Part shown: in pieces, positions 9,118-21,844 of the stretch
Layout of the letters: each line of letters opens with the position of its first letter
How positions within the stretch are numbered: position 1 is the first letter of the stretch
NCBI RefSeq assembly: GCF_002776525.5
Contig: NC_045436.1
Coordinates: 10,609,294-10,673,293, forward strand
DNA: 64,000 nt
Direction: 5' to 3'
Origin: Piliocolobus tephrosceles
Taxonomy: Eukaryota > Chordata > Mammalia > Primates > Cercopithecidae
Made by a program: the position numbers and the translations under genes
Notes under the pieces: model-generated
Told to the model about the DNA's origin: nothing
Databases searched by the model: none
The model's input: the letters and a program-made list of their open reading frames with translations, nothing else

Positions 9118-11429
9118 TCCCATTATGTCATCCACCTCCAGATTCCTGACTGCTATGTTGACCTCCATGTGAATCTGGCTACATATTAACTAAACTTAAA
9201 AAAAAAAAAAGAAGAAGAAGAAGAACAAAGGCAGGTTATCTGCACACTCTGCTCACTCCAACACTCAGTAAGCACCAAAATAAAACAGTTTGGTTGAAAT
9301 AGGTAATCACAATATATCATGCGAAGAATTAAAGACAAACACTGTCACCATCAAAATGCATGAAATACACTGGTTTACAGCTATTATCATATTTTGCTAG
9401 GTCAAAATTATTAAGACTTTTGGTAAGGAGGTAAACTTTCTGGTAAACCTATTTTTCAGCCCTGTTTTGCTCTCTGGGAGGAATTCTTTGTTGTCTGCTG
9501 ATGTTGGTTTTGTACTCTAAGTGGTCCTTTTTTTTCTTTTATCCTTTGTACCCATTTTGAAATTTACAGATCATTTGCAGCTAAATGTTTGTTAATGCAC
9601 ATTGGAGTTGAACAGTCACAGGCTTCTGTAGACTAACATGAAGTCTAACAATATATTTTCAGTGAAACATAAAGTAGGCTTGCAATCTGCTTGCTTTTTG
9701 TCAATTTCTTCTGCAAATAACCCATACGTAGAGCCCAGCTAGATGTAGAGATTAAATATAAACAGTCTTACATTCTATGTACTAGTTTTTGTAGTTTTGT
9801 CCTTCAAAATCTCTCTTGGACCACAGGAAAGGATATTAACTGAAGTAGTTTTTAAAAATATTTACCAGTCAACACTGAGTTTAGAAATCTGTGTTTTTGG
9901 TGACAAGTGTGATGGTTTTTGAATTCTTATTTCATTGTAGATAGCCTATTTTTTCATCACATAAGCCTTTGGATTCATCTATTTTTCAGTGAATTATTGA
10001 AAACATATTTCTATGTGTCTAGGTCAGGGAACTGTGTGCTTTTCAACTAAAGGATTTAATCCCTTTATGCAACTATAGCGATAATTCTAAATGGAAAATG
10101 TTTAATGGTGAGAGCAGAATGGTTTAATCTGGTAACCATTTAAATAGTTGCCAAAGATATTTTCTGTCTTCCTGGTCTCTGTCAATGCATCTGTATTTCC
10201 ATAACCAATGATATTAGAAATGTTATAATGTTGGTGCCTATTTAATGTAATTTTGATGGGATCAAGAGGGAGAAATCAACTTTGGTAATATGTTCTCAAT
10301 TCACACTTATTTAAAGCCTCAAAAACATGAACCAATGTAATTAATGATTAGAGTTGTATGAATGAGAATATTTACCAGGTATATATCCAGCTACCAAACT
10401 ATTTAGAGAAGCAGAAACTTTAATAACATAAATTTAACATTCTTTTCGTATATAATAAACATAAAAATAGCTTTGTTGTCAATAAATTGACTTATTTTTT
10501 CATTTTAATTTGTTGCTATCTTTCAAATATTTTATAATAATATAATATATTTCCTATTCTAAAATTAGATACTGTTAGATCTCTATTTTGAAAATAGGAC
10601 AAAGATAATAAAAGGATTGACAAAATGCACTACAATTTCTTCCTTGAGTAGCACAGTAAGAAAACACAAAGTGTTTTATATGTAAATAAATGCTGTTCGG
10701 ATCTATGTTTTCATGCTCAAATGATGCTAGATTATTCTGATCAACGGTTTTATTGTAATTAACCTGTGAGAGACTGCTTGAATTGGTAGAAACCACAAAG
10801 CAATTGAGCAGTGGAACACTGGAGAAAACCCTGCATAGACACTGTGAATATGGCTGCCTATTTATATTTAAAATATTGCTTGCCACATTTTTTAATAAAT
10901 TAATGTCATATGAAACTTTATTGATCAATATTTAGAACTACCTTTTGTTTATCTGTTTATAAATATACACATATACATTTATCTATCTACCTGGGCATGA
11001 TTTAATTAGATAAAGAAGTCACATTATTTCTTAGTTTACTTTGATGACCTGACCATAATTTTTTTCTCCAGAAACCCCAAAGAATAATGAAAAATAAAGA
11101 AATACCCAAATGATATTTTTCTTTGTTTTCATATTTGACATAAATCAGATAATTTACTTTACTGATATCCTAGGCATGATGGATGAAGTAGATTATTCCA
11201 ATGACAACACTTCTTCCTTGCATGTATTACTCCTTCAGACTTTCAACTGACTTATTTCATAATTAGTTGCTAAGAAATTTTTTTTGAAAAGGAGATGTTG
11301 TGAAATATTCCTATTGGTTAACATTGAACCTGAATGCAATATTTAGTAGATTTGTAGGGATCATAGCCAAATTTGAATGAATCTAAGAAAAATGACAAGA
11401 GGAGGTATTTTGCAAAAGAGAGAAAATAA
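9118..11429. other. Non-genic interval with one unassigned 117-codon frame
   Basis: Apart from a short A-run with (GAA)n at 9199-9225, no repeat family is recognised. A minus-strand frame at 10575-10928 encodes 117 residues starting MINKVSYDINLLKN. It has no recognisable domain and sits in AT-rich DNA, where stops are frequent, so it is slightly long for chance but not evidence of a gene. Confidence 0.4.
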
Positions 11430-12900
11430 CCTAGATGGTAGCTGTTTGGGAGATATAGAACCAAGCAGGTTTTTGTTGTTTTTGTTTATTTCATTTTGTT
11501 GCTTAGGATGTAAAGAAAAGTGATATATTTGTTTGCTGATGGGGAGACAGCAGCAGAAATTGTAAAATCAGTTAGAGAGAGTGGAAAATTGCTAACCAAT
11601 ATACTTAAACAGAGGATGGAGTCTAGAAAGTAAGTGGAGGGATTGGCTTGGCATAATAACTGTCAGTCAATGAAGTTATCAGTGGGAAAGGCAGGGCATG
11701 GTGTGCAGATGTTGGTGGTTGGGTGTATTTGATAGTGGGAATCTGTAGAACATCATTCCCAATGTTTCTAATACATTAGCAAAGATAAATCAAAGGTATC
11801 CGCTGTCATGAGGGAGAGGAGAAAGTTGGAGATTTGAGGAGAGAAATAGATCAGTCATCAAAGAGAGTTTGAGATTAATGACGCAGGGGAGTGTGATTGT
11901 CAGACAGCCCACTAGGTCACTCTACTTTTGTATCATTGAGTGAGGCCAATCTGATGCATGGTTGCAGAAACAGAGGTAGGAAGTTGGATTTAACCAAAAA
12001 ATGATGTTTTTGCCATGTGCGTTTAAACAGTGAGAAAAACACAGAGGAGTCAAGGAATTGTATAAAAGAGAATTATTTTCATTGATCATGGTATTGAAGT
12101 TGGTTCAGAAAAACAGAACATGAAATGAGTTACAGGCAGTGAAAACGTAGTAAGACTTGACGCCACTTTGGGGTAGGATAATTGTTAGAGCCTTCAAATC
12201 CTGGTAGGTAGTGGTCAGAAAATTGGATGAATGAAACTGAGATTACAAAAATTTTGCAGTTGTTCGTGATGACAAAATCTGTAGCAAATTCCTTAGGTGG
12301 AGAAAAGAATAAGAGCATCAAAGGAGAGGACTCAAGGATTTGAGAAGTTAGTGTGCTGGATGATCATCTACGTGTATACTAGAATCATGAAGAATCAAGA
12401 CAAGGTTTCCTGTAAAGAAAATGTCAGTGAACTAGAAACTGAAGTCATCCAGAAATAAGGGTAATGGTCCAGGTATTGAGAAGTGACAGCAATAAAGCTT
12501 CATAATTGGTAACATGAAGTGATGATAAACATTTTAAAGTTGGGCAATTATAGGGACATGGGAGACAAAATGGTCTCAAGGATATATAAAGAACAGGAAA
12601 GACAGGTGTCCTGCATCCAAACCTGGTGTTTGCAAATCTTTTGTCAGAGAGAGTCTGCAAAAACATTGACCTCTCCAGCAGAGGCAAGGTTCATTGGAAT
12701 AAGCAGATTAAGGGACTGTTCATAGAAAATATAGACAATAAGGCGGATTTTCAGAAGGCATGATAGAAAGATTTTAGGGAGGATGACGAAGTGATGAGGA
12801 TAAGGAAGATTTGGATTATTTTGTTGAGTAGAGTATGGGAGATAGCTGGTAGAATGAGAGGCGTGGGTGTTTTGTGATTACCATTTACACAGTGTGAGAG
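11430..12900 (-). mobile_element. L2 LINE, antisense, region upstream of the reverse transcriptase
   Basis: Read on the minus strand, the order of segments matches L2 ORF2 between endonuclease and reverse transcriptase. Plus-strand landmarks are gtggagggattggc, gggaatctgtagaacatc, gagatttgaggagagaaat and gttggatttaacc. The match weakens after about 12,450, so the right edge is uncertain. The copy is highly diverged with many stops, as expected of a LINE of Mesozoic age. Confidence 0.65.
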
Positions 12901-12994
12901 GGTATGATGAAATCAATTCCAGCATATTTGAGACACGATGGTGGCAAGGGTGTGGGTGTTGGAATAGAGGGGGGATAGATGTTTCGGACTCACT

Positions 12995-13690
12995 AACAAC
13001 TCCCGTGAGAAGAAACCAAGACCTCAGCAAAGTGAATTTTGAACAGAGAGAAAAGCAAATGCAAAGACTCTAAAACAAAGGCAAAAAGCATTTGATATGC
13101 TTAAGAAACAACAAAAAGTCCAGGTAGAATGGAGATAATTGAGATTAGGTCAGAAAGGTAACCAAAGGCTAAATCATAGAGAAACCAGGAGGCTCTGGAA
13201 AGAGTTGGATTCCATTTAAAATGAGATGAAGAGTCTTTGGAGAGTTTTGAGCAGAAGAATTATTTTATCTAGTTTAGGTTGTGAAAGTCTAAATTGGGTT
13301 TTGTGTAGAAAGACTGATTAAATAAATATGCAGGAAAGCAAAACTGGAAGCTTAGAAAAAATTACAAGTGGTGGAGGTGTTGAGAATTCGTAGGACGTTG
13401 CATATATTTTGAAATGAGAGCAAAATAGATTTGTTGTTGGAACATCTATACACATAAAGAACAGAAAAAGAGTCAGAGATAACTTAAAACCCTCGGTTCT
13501 TCCCAACTGATAATTTCCACTTACTGAGATAAGAAGGCCAATGGAGAAGTCTTGTCCATTTGGGGAGAAAGTCAAGAGTTCAGTTTCAACATATGGTAAT
13601 TGAGATATGTTTTAGACAAGTAAATGGAGATGCTAAATGGGAAGCTGATTTCATGAGTCTGGAGTTGAGCGACAAAGTCAGAGTAGGAGA
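12995..13690 (-). mobile_element. L2 LINE, antisense, 3' part including end of reverse transcriptase
   Basis: The plus strand shows aaagcaaatgcaaagactc, ttaggtcagaaaggtaacc and gttttgagcagaag, then ttactgagataagaagg and gagttcagtttcaac. Read on the minus strand these are the L2 C-terminal region and the segment downstream of the catalytic site (a frame at 13318-13575 keeps an ISVSGN-like piece). It lies to the right of the more 5' L2 block at 11430-12900, so the two are not collinear as one intact element. Confidence 0.7.
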
Positions 13691-13889
13691 TTTAAATTAC
13701 ATTAATTTCTTACTTATTCTTTTGTTTACATGCTTTATATTAAAACAACATAATTATACTACTAGTTTTGTTTAGACAACACATTAACTTTCTCTCTGTG
13801 TTTTAAAAATGTGAGTAATACTTTCCTACTTTTCAGTGTTCTCACCCCTACCTTCTATTTCATACCATCTAGAAGTTATACCTCTTCTT

Positions 13890-14204
13890 CTTCTTTTTCT
13901 TTTTTTTTTTTTTTTCTTTTTGAGATAGAATCTTGCTTTGTCACCCAGGCTAGAGTGCAGTGGCATGATTTTGGCTCACTACAACCTCCACCTCCCAGGT
14001 TCAAGAGATTCTCCTGCCTCAGCCTCCCCACTAGCTGGGATTACAGGTGTGCTCCACAACACCTTGGCTAATTTTTTGTATTTTTAGTAGAGACATGGTT
14101 TCACCATGTTGGTTAGACTGGTCTAGAACTCTTGACCTTGTGATCTGCCTGCCTTGACCTCCCAAAGTGCGGGGATTACAGGCATGAGCCACCACTCCTG
14201 GCCA
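13890..14204 (-). mobile_element. AluS SINE, full-length, with 17-bp target-site duplication
   Basis: An antisense Alu dimer with a T/C-rich tail complement. The target-site duplication aagttatacctcttctt is at 13873-13889 and 14205-14221, a perfect match. It is AluS-like with scattered mutations. Plus-strand frames across it (13811-14071, 14154-14459) are antisense Alu. Confidence 0.95.
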
Positions 14205-14221
14205 AAGTTATACCTCTTCTT

Positions 14222-15002
14222 TTATACACATTATATTTTTTTTCACAGTTTCTCTTTCTATATACATTGGCCCTTTCCCCTGAGACAGCTGTCTTATTTC
14301 ATTTGGCTGTTCCTTAGTTTTCTCTCTCCTCCTCTTCTCATTCTGCTCTTCAGCTCATTATTAGCTTTCTATTTTCCTCACAACAAAAATTTTAATTTTA
14401 AAAATCTTTGTATGCTACTTCATGGAAATGCTGCCTCCTGTATCACTCTGAAGTTATAATTTATATTTGTGTTGATTCTTTTATCTGTTTCGTTATACGT
14501 TGGTGTGCATTTTGTTATTTTTTATTTTCTGTGTGTTGAGTTGATCTCTCATATTTATGAGGCTATCTTTTCTGAAAGTTTAATTGATTCTTGGTTTTAT
14601 CCTCATATTTTGAATCTTAGATTGCCCATGGCATGTTTTACAAGTACAATATATGCTTACTATGCCCTGTCTGCAGTGATGATGTAGGAGGGGACAAGCA
14701 AGCTTCGGAAATGGAAACTTTCTGGGTACCCCAGTGTCTCTATGCAGGGTTCTTCCCCGCTTTCTGTCCAAAAGGCCTACCCCTTCTGCCCCTTTCTCAA
14801 GAAGACAAGTGTTGTCTACTGTTTGGTATGAGTAAGTGAGGAGTAGGGAGTCTAACTAACCTGTATGTTCCTCCGAACAAACATCTCATGTCTCTTCCTC
14901 AGTCCCAAGATTTGCCACATTTTAGTTCAGAGCAACTCTCACAGGAAAGCAGGCTGCTACAAAATAAGAGCAGGTAGGAAGTTTGGTACCTGTCTTCCTG
15001 CT
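14222..15002. other. Non-genic interval, nothing recognised
   Basis: The first part is T-rich; 14640-14960 is more mixed in base composition. Frames on both strands at 14469-14839 lack recognisable motifs. No repeat family is recognised. Confidence 0.4.
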
Positions 15003-15185
15003 TAGTGTGTGCAAGGCATTCTGCTAAGCTCTTTATAAAGATGGGACCATTTCATGCCCATATCAGACATATAAAATAAATCCTGTTATGATTCCTAATT
15101 TACAGATGAAGATACTCTCAAAGAGAGATGTTGTAATTTTACCAAGTTTACCATATTAAGTAGCTGATCTGGGATCCAATCCTGG
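15003..15185 (-). mobile_element. MIR SINE, nearly full-length
   Basis: The plus strand reads gtgcaaggcattctgctaag, then atttacagatgaagatac, aagagagatgttgtaattt and agctgatctgggatcc. This is the reverse complement of the MIR core and tRNA-related part in the right order. Confidence 0.85.
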
Positions 15186-15244
15186 ATCCATGGCTGAGCC
15201 ACCATGGGTCAATCCTACAGGGTCCATGCCTGAGCCACCACGAT
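15177..15244. repeat. Imperfect tandem duplication, about 33-35 bp, two copies
   Basis: The unit begins caatcct and ends in ctgagccaccatgg (15177-15209) or ctgagccaccacga (15210-15244). A 2-bp length difference and a few substitutions separate the copies. It lies at the edge of the MIR and looks like a local duplication. Confidence 0.8.
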
Positions 15245-17065
15245 TTACTGCCAACACTCAATAATATTTTATATTTTTCCTTTTCTGAAATCTAGGTGTT
15301 AATCCTTTGACTACTTTAGGTCTCTTCTCCAGGAAAGACTCCTTTTTTCTCCACCTCTCTTTTCTTTATAATGTTTTAGTGTCTTCAGCCTCTTTTAAGG
15401 GATCTTCTTCTGAATTGGTAGAAAATGCATAAGTATTAAGTATTTTTGTGTATTAATATATCTACTTTCATTCATTTCAAGTGTAGTTACAACACTGAAG
15501 CATTTGAAGTTTTCAGAACCGCTAATTGTGTCTGTTTCCGTTGTTTTAATTTTTATTCTTTGTATATGAATGCAAAGAGAATCCAGGGTGTATCTGATTT
15601 CTCTTAAATTATATACAGCATTGTGTTCATGTCTACATTTGTATTTTTTTTTCCTGTGGTAAAGATCCATAGATTTTATTAGATCTTGAAATTGTTGTAA
15701 ACCACAAAAGACATTACACAGGAAAAAGTTGTCCTTGCATGCTCATTTTTACCATACTTCTATTTTCTAAACAAAATGATGAAACCAAAAACTGCATAAA
15801 AACATAGCTATATTGAATGAAAAATCCAATTTCCAAGTGGATTATTTACTTAAGAAATTTCCCATTGGAAATGCAAGTAAAAAGAGATCAGCAGAAGCAC
15901 TAAATGCTAAATTCTAAATCTTGCAAATATATATGAGCACAACAAATGAACATCTCTCATTTCCTCATAAGATATAGAATTATTTACAAAACACAGAAAA
16001 TTGCTTTAATGGTAGTAAATATGTATTATCGTTCTAAATCAAGCCATAACTAATGACACTCTGGGAAAGGTTTAGTTTATATTGAGGCTAGGTGTCTTGC
16101 AAATGAAAAGCTATTTAAGTGCTAAAATCAATTGACTATATAATACCATGTTTTCTGATGGGAATAGTGTACAAAAGATGCCTGGAAGTTGTTTGTTACA
16201 ATGGCTAAATGAGATTCTACCTCTGGTTATTATCAACCCATACATTCATCATTATAAACCACTTCATTTCTATTTTATTATATTGATTTACCTTAGCACC
16301 CAAGATAGTTTGTACTCCTACAAAATTCAGAAAACATTGATTTACTTAAATTATTCAATACTTTACTGTATGGCTATTATGTCATTTAACATTTTAGACA
16401 AATCAATACAACTTTTTTTAATTGCCTGTCACATACCTAAGGTATCGCAAATGTGTTTTGCTGGAATCATTAATTTGCACTATGCTGATGACATTTTTGT
16501 AAATCAACTAGTTTAAAACAATAAAGTATCACATGTGGGAAAAAAGCACTAGGATATGAAATGAATAATTTAAACTAGTTGGACTATGTAACACTGCAGA
16601 ATACTTTATCAAGTTTCTAATAATTCTATTTCACAAATAGCTGAAAGGTAGGCTTCAGTCTCCTGTGGACAATGTGTGTGTGTACATGGATATATATATA
16701 TATATGTACAAATATATATATGTGTGTATGTATATATATTCTCTGTTAAATGCTACATAGTATAATATATAGAATGTTAAGTAAGCTCAATATAATGTTT
16801 GCTATTTTGAGAAATCAACTGTAGACAATTTTGACTAAAAAGCATAGTAACCATTGTAATGAGAGGAAATACATCCTTCAGAGGATGTTTACTATATTTG
16901 TAAAATAAAAGAGACTGAGGAAGTTAATAATTGAAATGGTAATAATGAAAGTATATAGCACTATGATTATTTAAAAATGTTACTTCCACTTGCACATATT
17001 ATCTTCTTTCTGATCATCCTCAAAGGAGTTAGTATGAATGTTGGGCTGATTCTCCCACCTGGAAA
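15245..17065. other. Non-genic interval with chance frames
   Basis: No repeat family is recognised except the dinucleotide tract at 16673-16740. A plus-strand frame at 16148-16516 gives 122 residues of Ile/Leu/Tyr-rich sequence with no domain. A minus-strand 91-codon frame at 15395-15670 is equally uninformative. Confidence 0.4.
16673..16740. repeat. Composite (TG)n(TA)n low-complexity tract
   Basis: Runs of tg and ta dinucleotides alternate, with short hairpin potential (atatatatatatgtaca). It is likely unstable in length. Confidence 0.85.
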
Positions 17066-17178
17066 ATAAGCCCTACCTGGGCAGAGATTTATGTCTGTTT
17101 TATTCATTTTCCTATACACATAATACTATAACATTCCTAACATAGGTGCTCAGTAAATATTCATTCAATGAGCATTGC
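17066..17178 (+). mobile_element. L2 LINE 3' end
   Basis: The segment gggcagagatttatgtctg followed by ctaacataggtgctcagtaa and attcattcaatga matches the conserved 3' end of L2, whose consensus ends in a short tandem of a TGAA-like unit. Confidence 0.78.
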
Positions 17179-17313
17179 ATCAAAAGTATAATTTTGTCTT
17201 TGATTTAATTGGGGTACAAGCACAAGCTACTTGGCGAACCTACATGTGTAATTTCCTAGTCTTAAATAACATTGAATGAAATGAAACATGTGCAACTTAA
17301 AAAAGTATCAAAT

Positions 17314-17615
17314 GACTGGGCGTGGTGGCTCACGCCTGTAATCCCAGCACTTTGGGAGACTGAGGTGGGTGGATCACCCGAGGTCAAGAGTTCGAGACCA
17401 GCCTGACCAACATGGAGAAATCCCGTTTCTACTAAAAATACAAAAATTGCCAGGCACAGTGGTGCATGCCTCTAATCCCAGCTACTTGGGAGGCTGAGGC
17501 AGGAGAATCGCTTGAACCAGGGAGGTGGAGATTTCAGTGAGCTGAGATGGTGCCATTGCACTCCAGCCTGGCCAAAAAGAGTGAAACTCTATCTAAAAAA
17601 AAAAAAAAAAAAAAA
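17314..17615 (+). mobile_element. AluS SINE, full-length, with target-site duplication
   Basis: A sense Alu dimer with a 21-base A tail (17595-17615). Flanks aaaaagtatcaaatga (before) and aaaaagctatcaagtgg (after) are an imperfect target-site duplication. Internal RNA polymerase III box-like sequences are present, but mutations make activity unlikely. Confidence 0.93.
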
Positions 17616-17625
17616 GCTATCAAGT

Positions 17626-20499
17626 GGTTAAGTGGACACAGTTACCATAATACATGGAAGCTGAGTTTGAACTTCAGTAATATTTCTAAAATGTTGTCTA
17701 TAATATAGCAGAGCTTTAAGAAGAATATAACAGTCACCCAATATTAGAATAGCCAAATTATAGCCAGATAGAAACCACTGGCATTTTGTAGAATAACTTT
17801 GCATTGGCACTTGAATGATTATGTTCCAGTGACTTTCCTGTCAATTCAGTTTCACGATGTCAAGTATTAGAAAATTTTAGTATTACCTAGTTAAATATAA
17901 GAATATTGTACCTGTGAAGAATTAAAACTGTATAAGTGTGTTGAATTACCATAATTATTTACTCATTGATTTTCAAACTACTATGTCTGAAGCGTATAAA
18001 AAATCCAGAAACAGCCATAGATAATTTCTTGCAATTAAAACACTTTATATCTGAGAAAAAGAAGAAATTAATTAATAAGAGCTTTCAAAAGAAGTGTGTG
18101 GAGAATGACAGGCTACAAGAAGAACGGGTTGTAGGAATATAAATTATACTAATGCTTCTAATACCGTATGTGGCACAGGATCATTTCTCTTACAAATTGT
18201 CACAGATCAATACTTTTGAAAACACCCCAAAAATTGAAACTCTATAAAAATGAAATTTTAAGACACACAAAAATAAATCACAATTTTTAAGTATTAAATT
18301 TAACAGGGAAATGTATAAAAGATGTAAAACAATTACAGCATCAAAAAATACAAAAAAAGTACGTGTTGATCATTGAAAGTCAGCATTTTGCAGATGAGAC
18401 AATCACCATTGCACTTGCAATTCTGTGTCATCATACATTATAATTAACCACAAATTTGTGAATGAAGTAGCAGTTCCCTGTATCAAAAATCTTTAGGTCT
18501 ATTTTAATCAGATACATGAATTTAAAAATGTTTTAATGTGATGAATGTCCATGCTATTTCTCTATTAGTTTATCACTTCTAAAGTAGATTACAACCTCAT
18601 CAACCACAGGACATAATGTGTATTTAAACGCTTCTATTATTTGTTTAAAAAATACTTATGGTAGATTAGTCAGTCTCAGAGATGCATGTTGACAAGAATG
18701 GGGGAAAGGATTATAAAGCAAGTTCAGCATAAATATTTACAATTTTTATCTAAATAAGGAAGTTATGCTCTATTTTTGAAATTAATTAACCTAAAGTTTT
18801 ACAGTTTAAAACTGTTAAATTTCAGTAAGTTTTTGATAAAAATGAAACAAACAAATAAACAAAAAAACAGATTTAAATCCATGAATCTCCTATGGTTGTG
18901 TCTATTTTAAGAAAAAATGAAATATAAAACATTGTATTAAATTCATAAGGAGATGGATGATAACTTTCAGCGATGTACAATAGTGAGATGATGACCTATT
19001 TCACTGATATTTGTTGTTAAACTATGAAACATGGCATAATAATTCTTAGAAACACTATTTTCCAAACTTCTGACTTTCCTTTGTGCCCTTTGATCTTATC
19101 TGTTATTTAAAATAGCCAGTTACAATGTTGTCTTTCTTCCTTGTGTCCAGAAATTAAAATCATTAAAAATACCAAATATATGAGAATTATAAGCAAGTTT
19201 GTCCAACTCATATCTTTAAAAAGCTGGAACCAAACTGGACCATTGTCTTACAGAAACACTGAGAGAGTTTCTTCTGTAGTTCACATTTTCCCAACTGAAC
19301 TTTTGCACTTGAAACATCATATTTTAGCATGAAATTCCATTTGTTTACAATTGTTTTTAGATAATTCCTTTATTTCTATATTATTACTTAATAAAGTATA
19401 ATTTGATTTTAATACATGTGTCTTTATATACAATGATTTTGATACATATCGCTAAATGCTAATCACTAAATACGCTGTTTAGTTTGTGTGACTTCTTTTT
19501 CATACCAAGTCACTCTCAACATAGAAAATAATTGTTGATGTATATTTTGGTGTGACACCCTTAATTTGATGCACTTTTGCCATTCAAATGTATCCTATAG
19601 AAAAAGAAGTCTACCTCACAGCTTATCCTTCATAGTTTTATATTGCTCACAACTAGTGTTTGTTTGCAATGGCTATGAAAAACAGAAAGATTTAATATTT
19701 CATATCACCATTATGTTCAAATAGTAACTATATAAAAATATGTTAACAATATCTGCATTTTTCAAGTTGCAATAAAAAGACTTTGCTGACTTTATTTGTT
19801 CAGTGAGTTGGTCTTTTATATCTTTAACCAATTTCTGACTATGCCCAGGTAAGAGGGTCACTGGAGAGTGGACTGTGAGTCTCCCTCTTTGCAACAGATT
19901 CACCTAACATTTGCAATCACATCTTTAATGCTATCTTACACTAATGTGAAATATAATGAATTTTGAAAAATGTCAAATTTTATCTGGCTGGGCTGTAATT
20001 ATCATTCTGAGGGCAAAAAGGAAAGATGCATTTGCTAATGATGTATTTTTAAAATGTTCTCTCCATGAATCCTGAAGTGTCCTAGCCAGAAGCATATTCT
20101 GTAGGCATAGTCTGTGGGTAATATTTTGTACATTAATTTAAATAAAAATTGTCAAGGTATTGTGCATACATTGAAATTGTTATTTATTGTTACTTTTTGT
20201 AATATTATGTCTTTACACTTTATGCTTGATAAAAGCAATTTTTTTCTATCACATGTCATGCATTCAGTCAAACCCATCCCCACTTTTACACCCTTTATTC
20301 ATGCCTCTATACAGAATTACCCCAATTCTTTGCTACGGTAATCACCACTTACATAATATATATTAGGTTAAATATTCTCTTAGATGGGCATAATTAAATT
20401 TAAATAAACTCTGTTTTTCCTTTCAAAAACTCTATTCAATAAAGTTGTAGCACTATTCCGGTTTCAAACTATGTATTACATGTTATTTTCAGTGTTTAA
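17626..20499. other. Long AT-rich interval, nothing recognised
   Basis: About 2.9 kb without a repeat that I can name or a gene. Frames of 60-75 codons (for example 19141-19332, 19700-19903, 20114-20341) show no motif. Confidence 0.45.
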
Positions 20500-20605
20500 T
20501 AAAGTTAGTGACCATGTCTTATTCATCATCATATATCCGAATTTTAACTTTGCGTTGGGCACACAGAACGTCTTTAATGATTACTTGTTCAATGAATAGC
20601 TGAAT
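20500..20605 (+). mobile_element. L2 LINE 3' end fragment
   Basis: The string gtgaccatgtcttattcatc, followed by gggcacacagaac and ttgttcaatgaatag, follows the L2 3' end with many substitutions. Confidence 0.6.
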
Positions 20606-20865
20606 ATTACAACCTGCAATGACATAGGTTGAAATATAACTAAGTGCTTTTCAGATTCTCCATTCATACTACTCTCCTTAATCTCTCAACTGGATAAGAT
20701 AGTTCATTACTGTGCTTCTGCTTAGATTTTACTCATTAGAACCCATTTTGTTTTCAACAAAGATATCTTTTTTAAAAAATGAAGCTAAAGTAAATTGCTC
20801 TCTTCTGAAAACTTCTCACTCAACGTTATTAAAATAAAATGATTTACAAGGCCCACCAGGCCGTC

Positions 20866-21280
20866 TGCATTAGTCAGGGTTCTCTAGAGGGACAGAACTA
20901 ACAGGATTTACTAAGTATTAACTCACATGATCACAAGGTCCAGCAATAGGCTGTCTGCAAGCTGAAGAACAAGGAAGCCAGTCCAAGCACTGAAGCTGAT
21001 GAACCTGGAATCCTGTGTTCAAGGGCATCCAGTATGGGAGAAGGCTATAGACCCGAGGGTAAGCCAGACTAGTCTTTTCACGTTCTTCTGTATGCTTTTG
21101 ATTCTGGCCAGGCTGGCAGCTGATTAGATGGTGCCCACACAGATTGAGAGTGGGTCGGCCTTTCCCAGTCCACTGACTCAAATGTCTGTCTCCTTTGGCA
21201 AAACCCTCACAGACACACCTAGGAATAGTAATTTGCATCCTTCAACCCAATCAAGTTGATACTCAGTATTAACCGTCACA
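20866..21280 (-). mobile_element. Solo LTR of an endogenous retrovirus-like element, family not named
   Basis: On the minus strand the element starts tgtgacggttaatactgag and ends near ctgactaatgca, giving the TG...CA ends of an LTR. The body is more GC-rich than its flanks and matches a common primate LTR-type repeat that I remember but cannot name with confidence. A minus-strand 106-codon frame (20918-21238) lies entirely inside it and is not a gene. Confidence 0.72.
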
Positions 21281-21844
21281 CCACCCTTGAGTGCATGACT
21301 GCCTGCTTCTCAGAAATGAGTCTCTGTCACCTTTCTTCATTCTGTGTGTTATGCACACTGATTTTCTAATATTGTCTTCTATGCCCAAAGTCATTCTGCC
21401 ATAGGGTCAATATCAGATAGATCAGACCAAATTTTCAGAACCAATAGAACAAAAAATTAGTGGTTCATACCTGATAACAATTAATTTCTCTCATACATAC
21501 CCAATTAGGGTAGACAAAGAAGCCTTTAATTTGCTGTTCTGATAGCTACCTATGGTTTTGTCTTTGCATTACTTAAGCCATCAGTGCCATATGTGAATTT
21601 CTTCCCACAGGAAGAAGAAAACAAAAAGCAACTTCTTCGTTAGATGGATGACCCGGAAGTTGAACATATTTCCTCTTAAGAGCCCGTAGGTTGCTCATTT
21701 CACAGGGCCACATCTAACGGTCTGGGAATGTAGTCAGTAGCTGTGCAGGTATGTGTTCTGTTTAAATTTAGAGGAAGTTGTGTTTATTAATAGGAAGAAG
21801 GAGAAAATGAACAACAGGGGAGACTAGCTGGCTCTTATACAAGG
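21281..21844. other. Non-genic interval, nothing recognised
   Basis: Mixed-composition sequence without a recognised repeat or gene. Confidence 0.4.

Noticed and set aside
16148..16516. 122-codon frame containing LHYADDIFV, resembling a reverse transcriptase YxDD motif
   Set aside because: No other reverse transcriptase motif or L1/ERV sequence surrounds it, and the rest is low-information Ile/Tyr/Leu text. Best seen as coincidence.
20918..21238. 106-codon minus-strand frame
   Set aside because: It lies entirely within a solo LTR.
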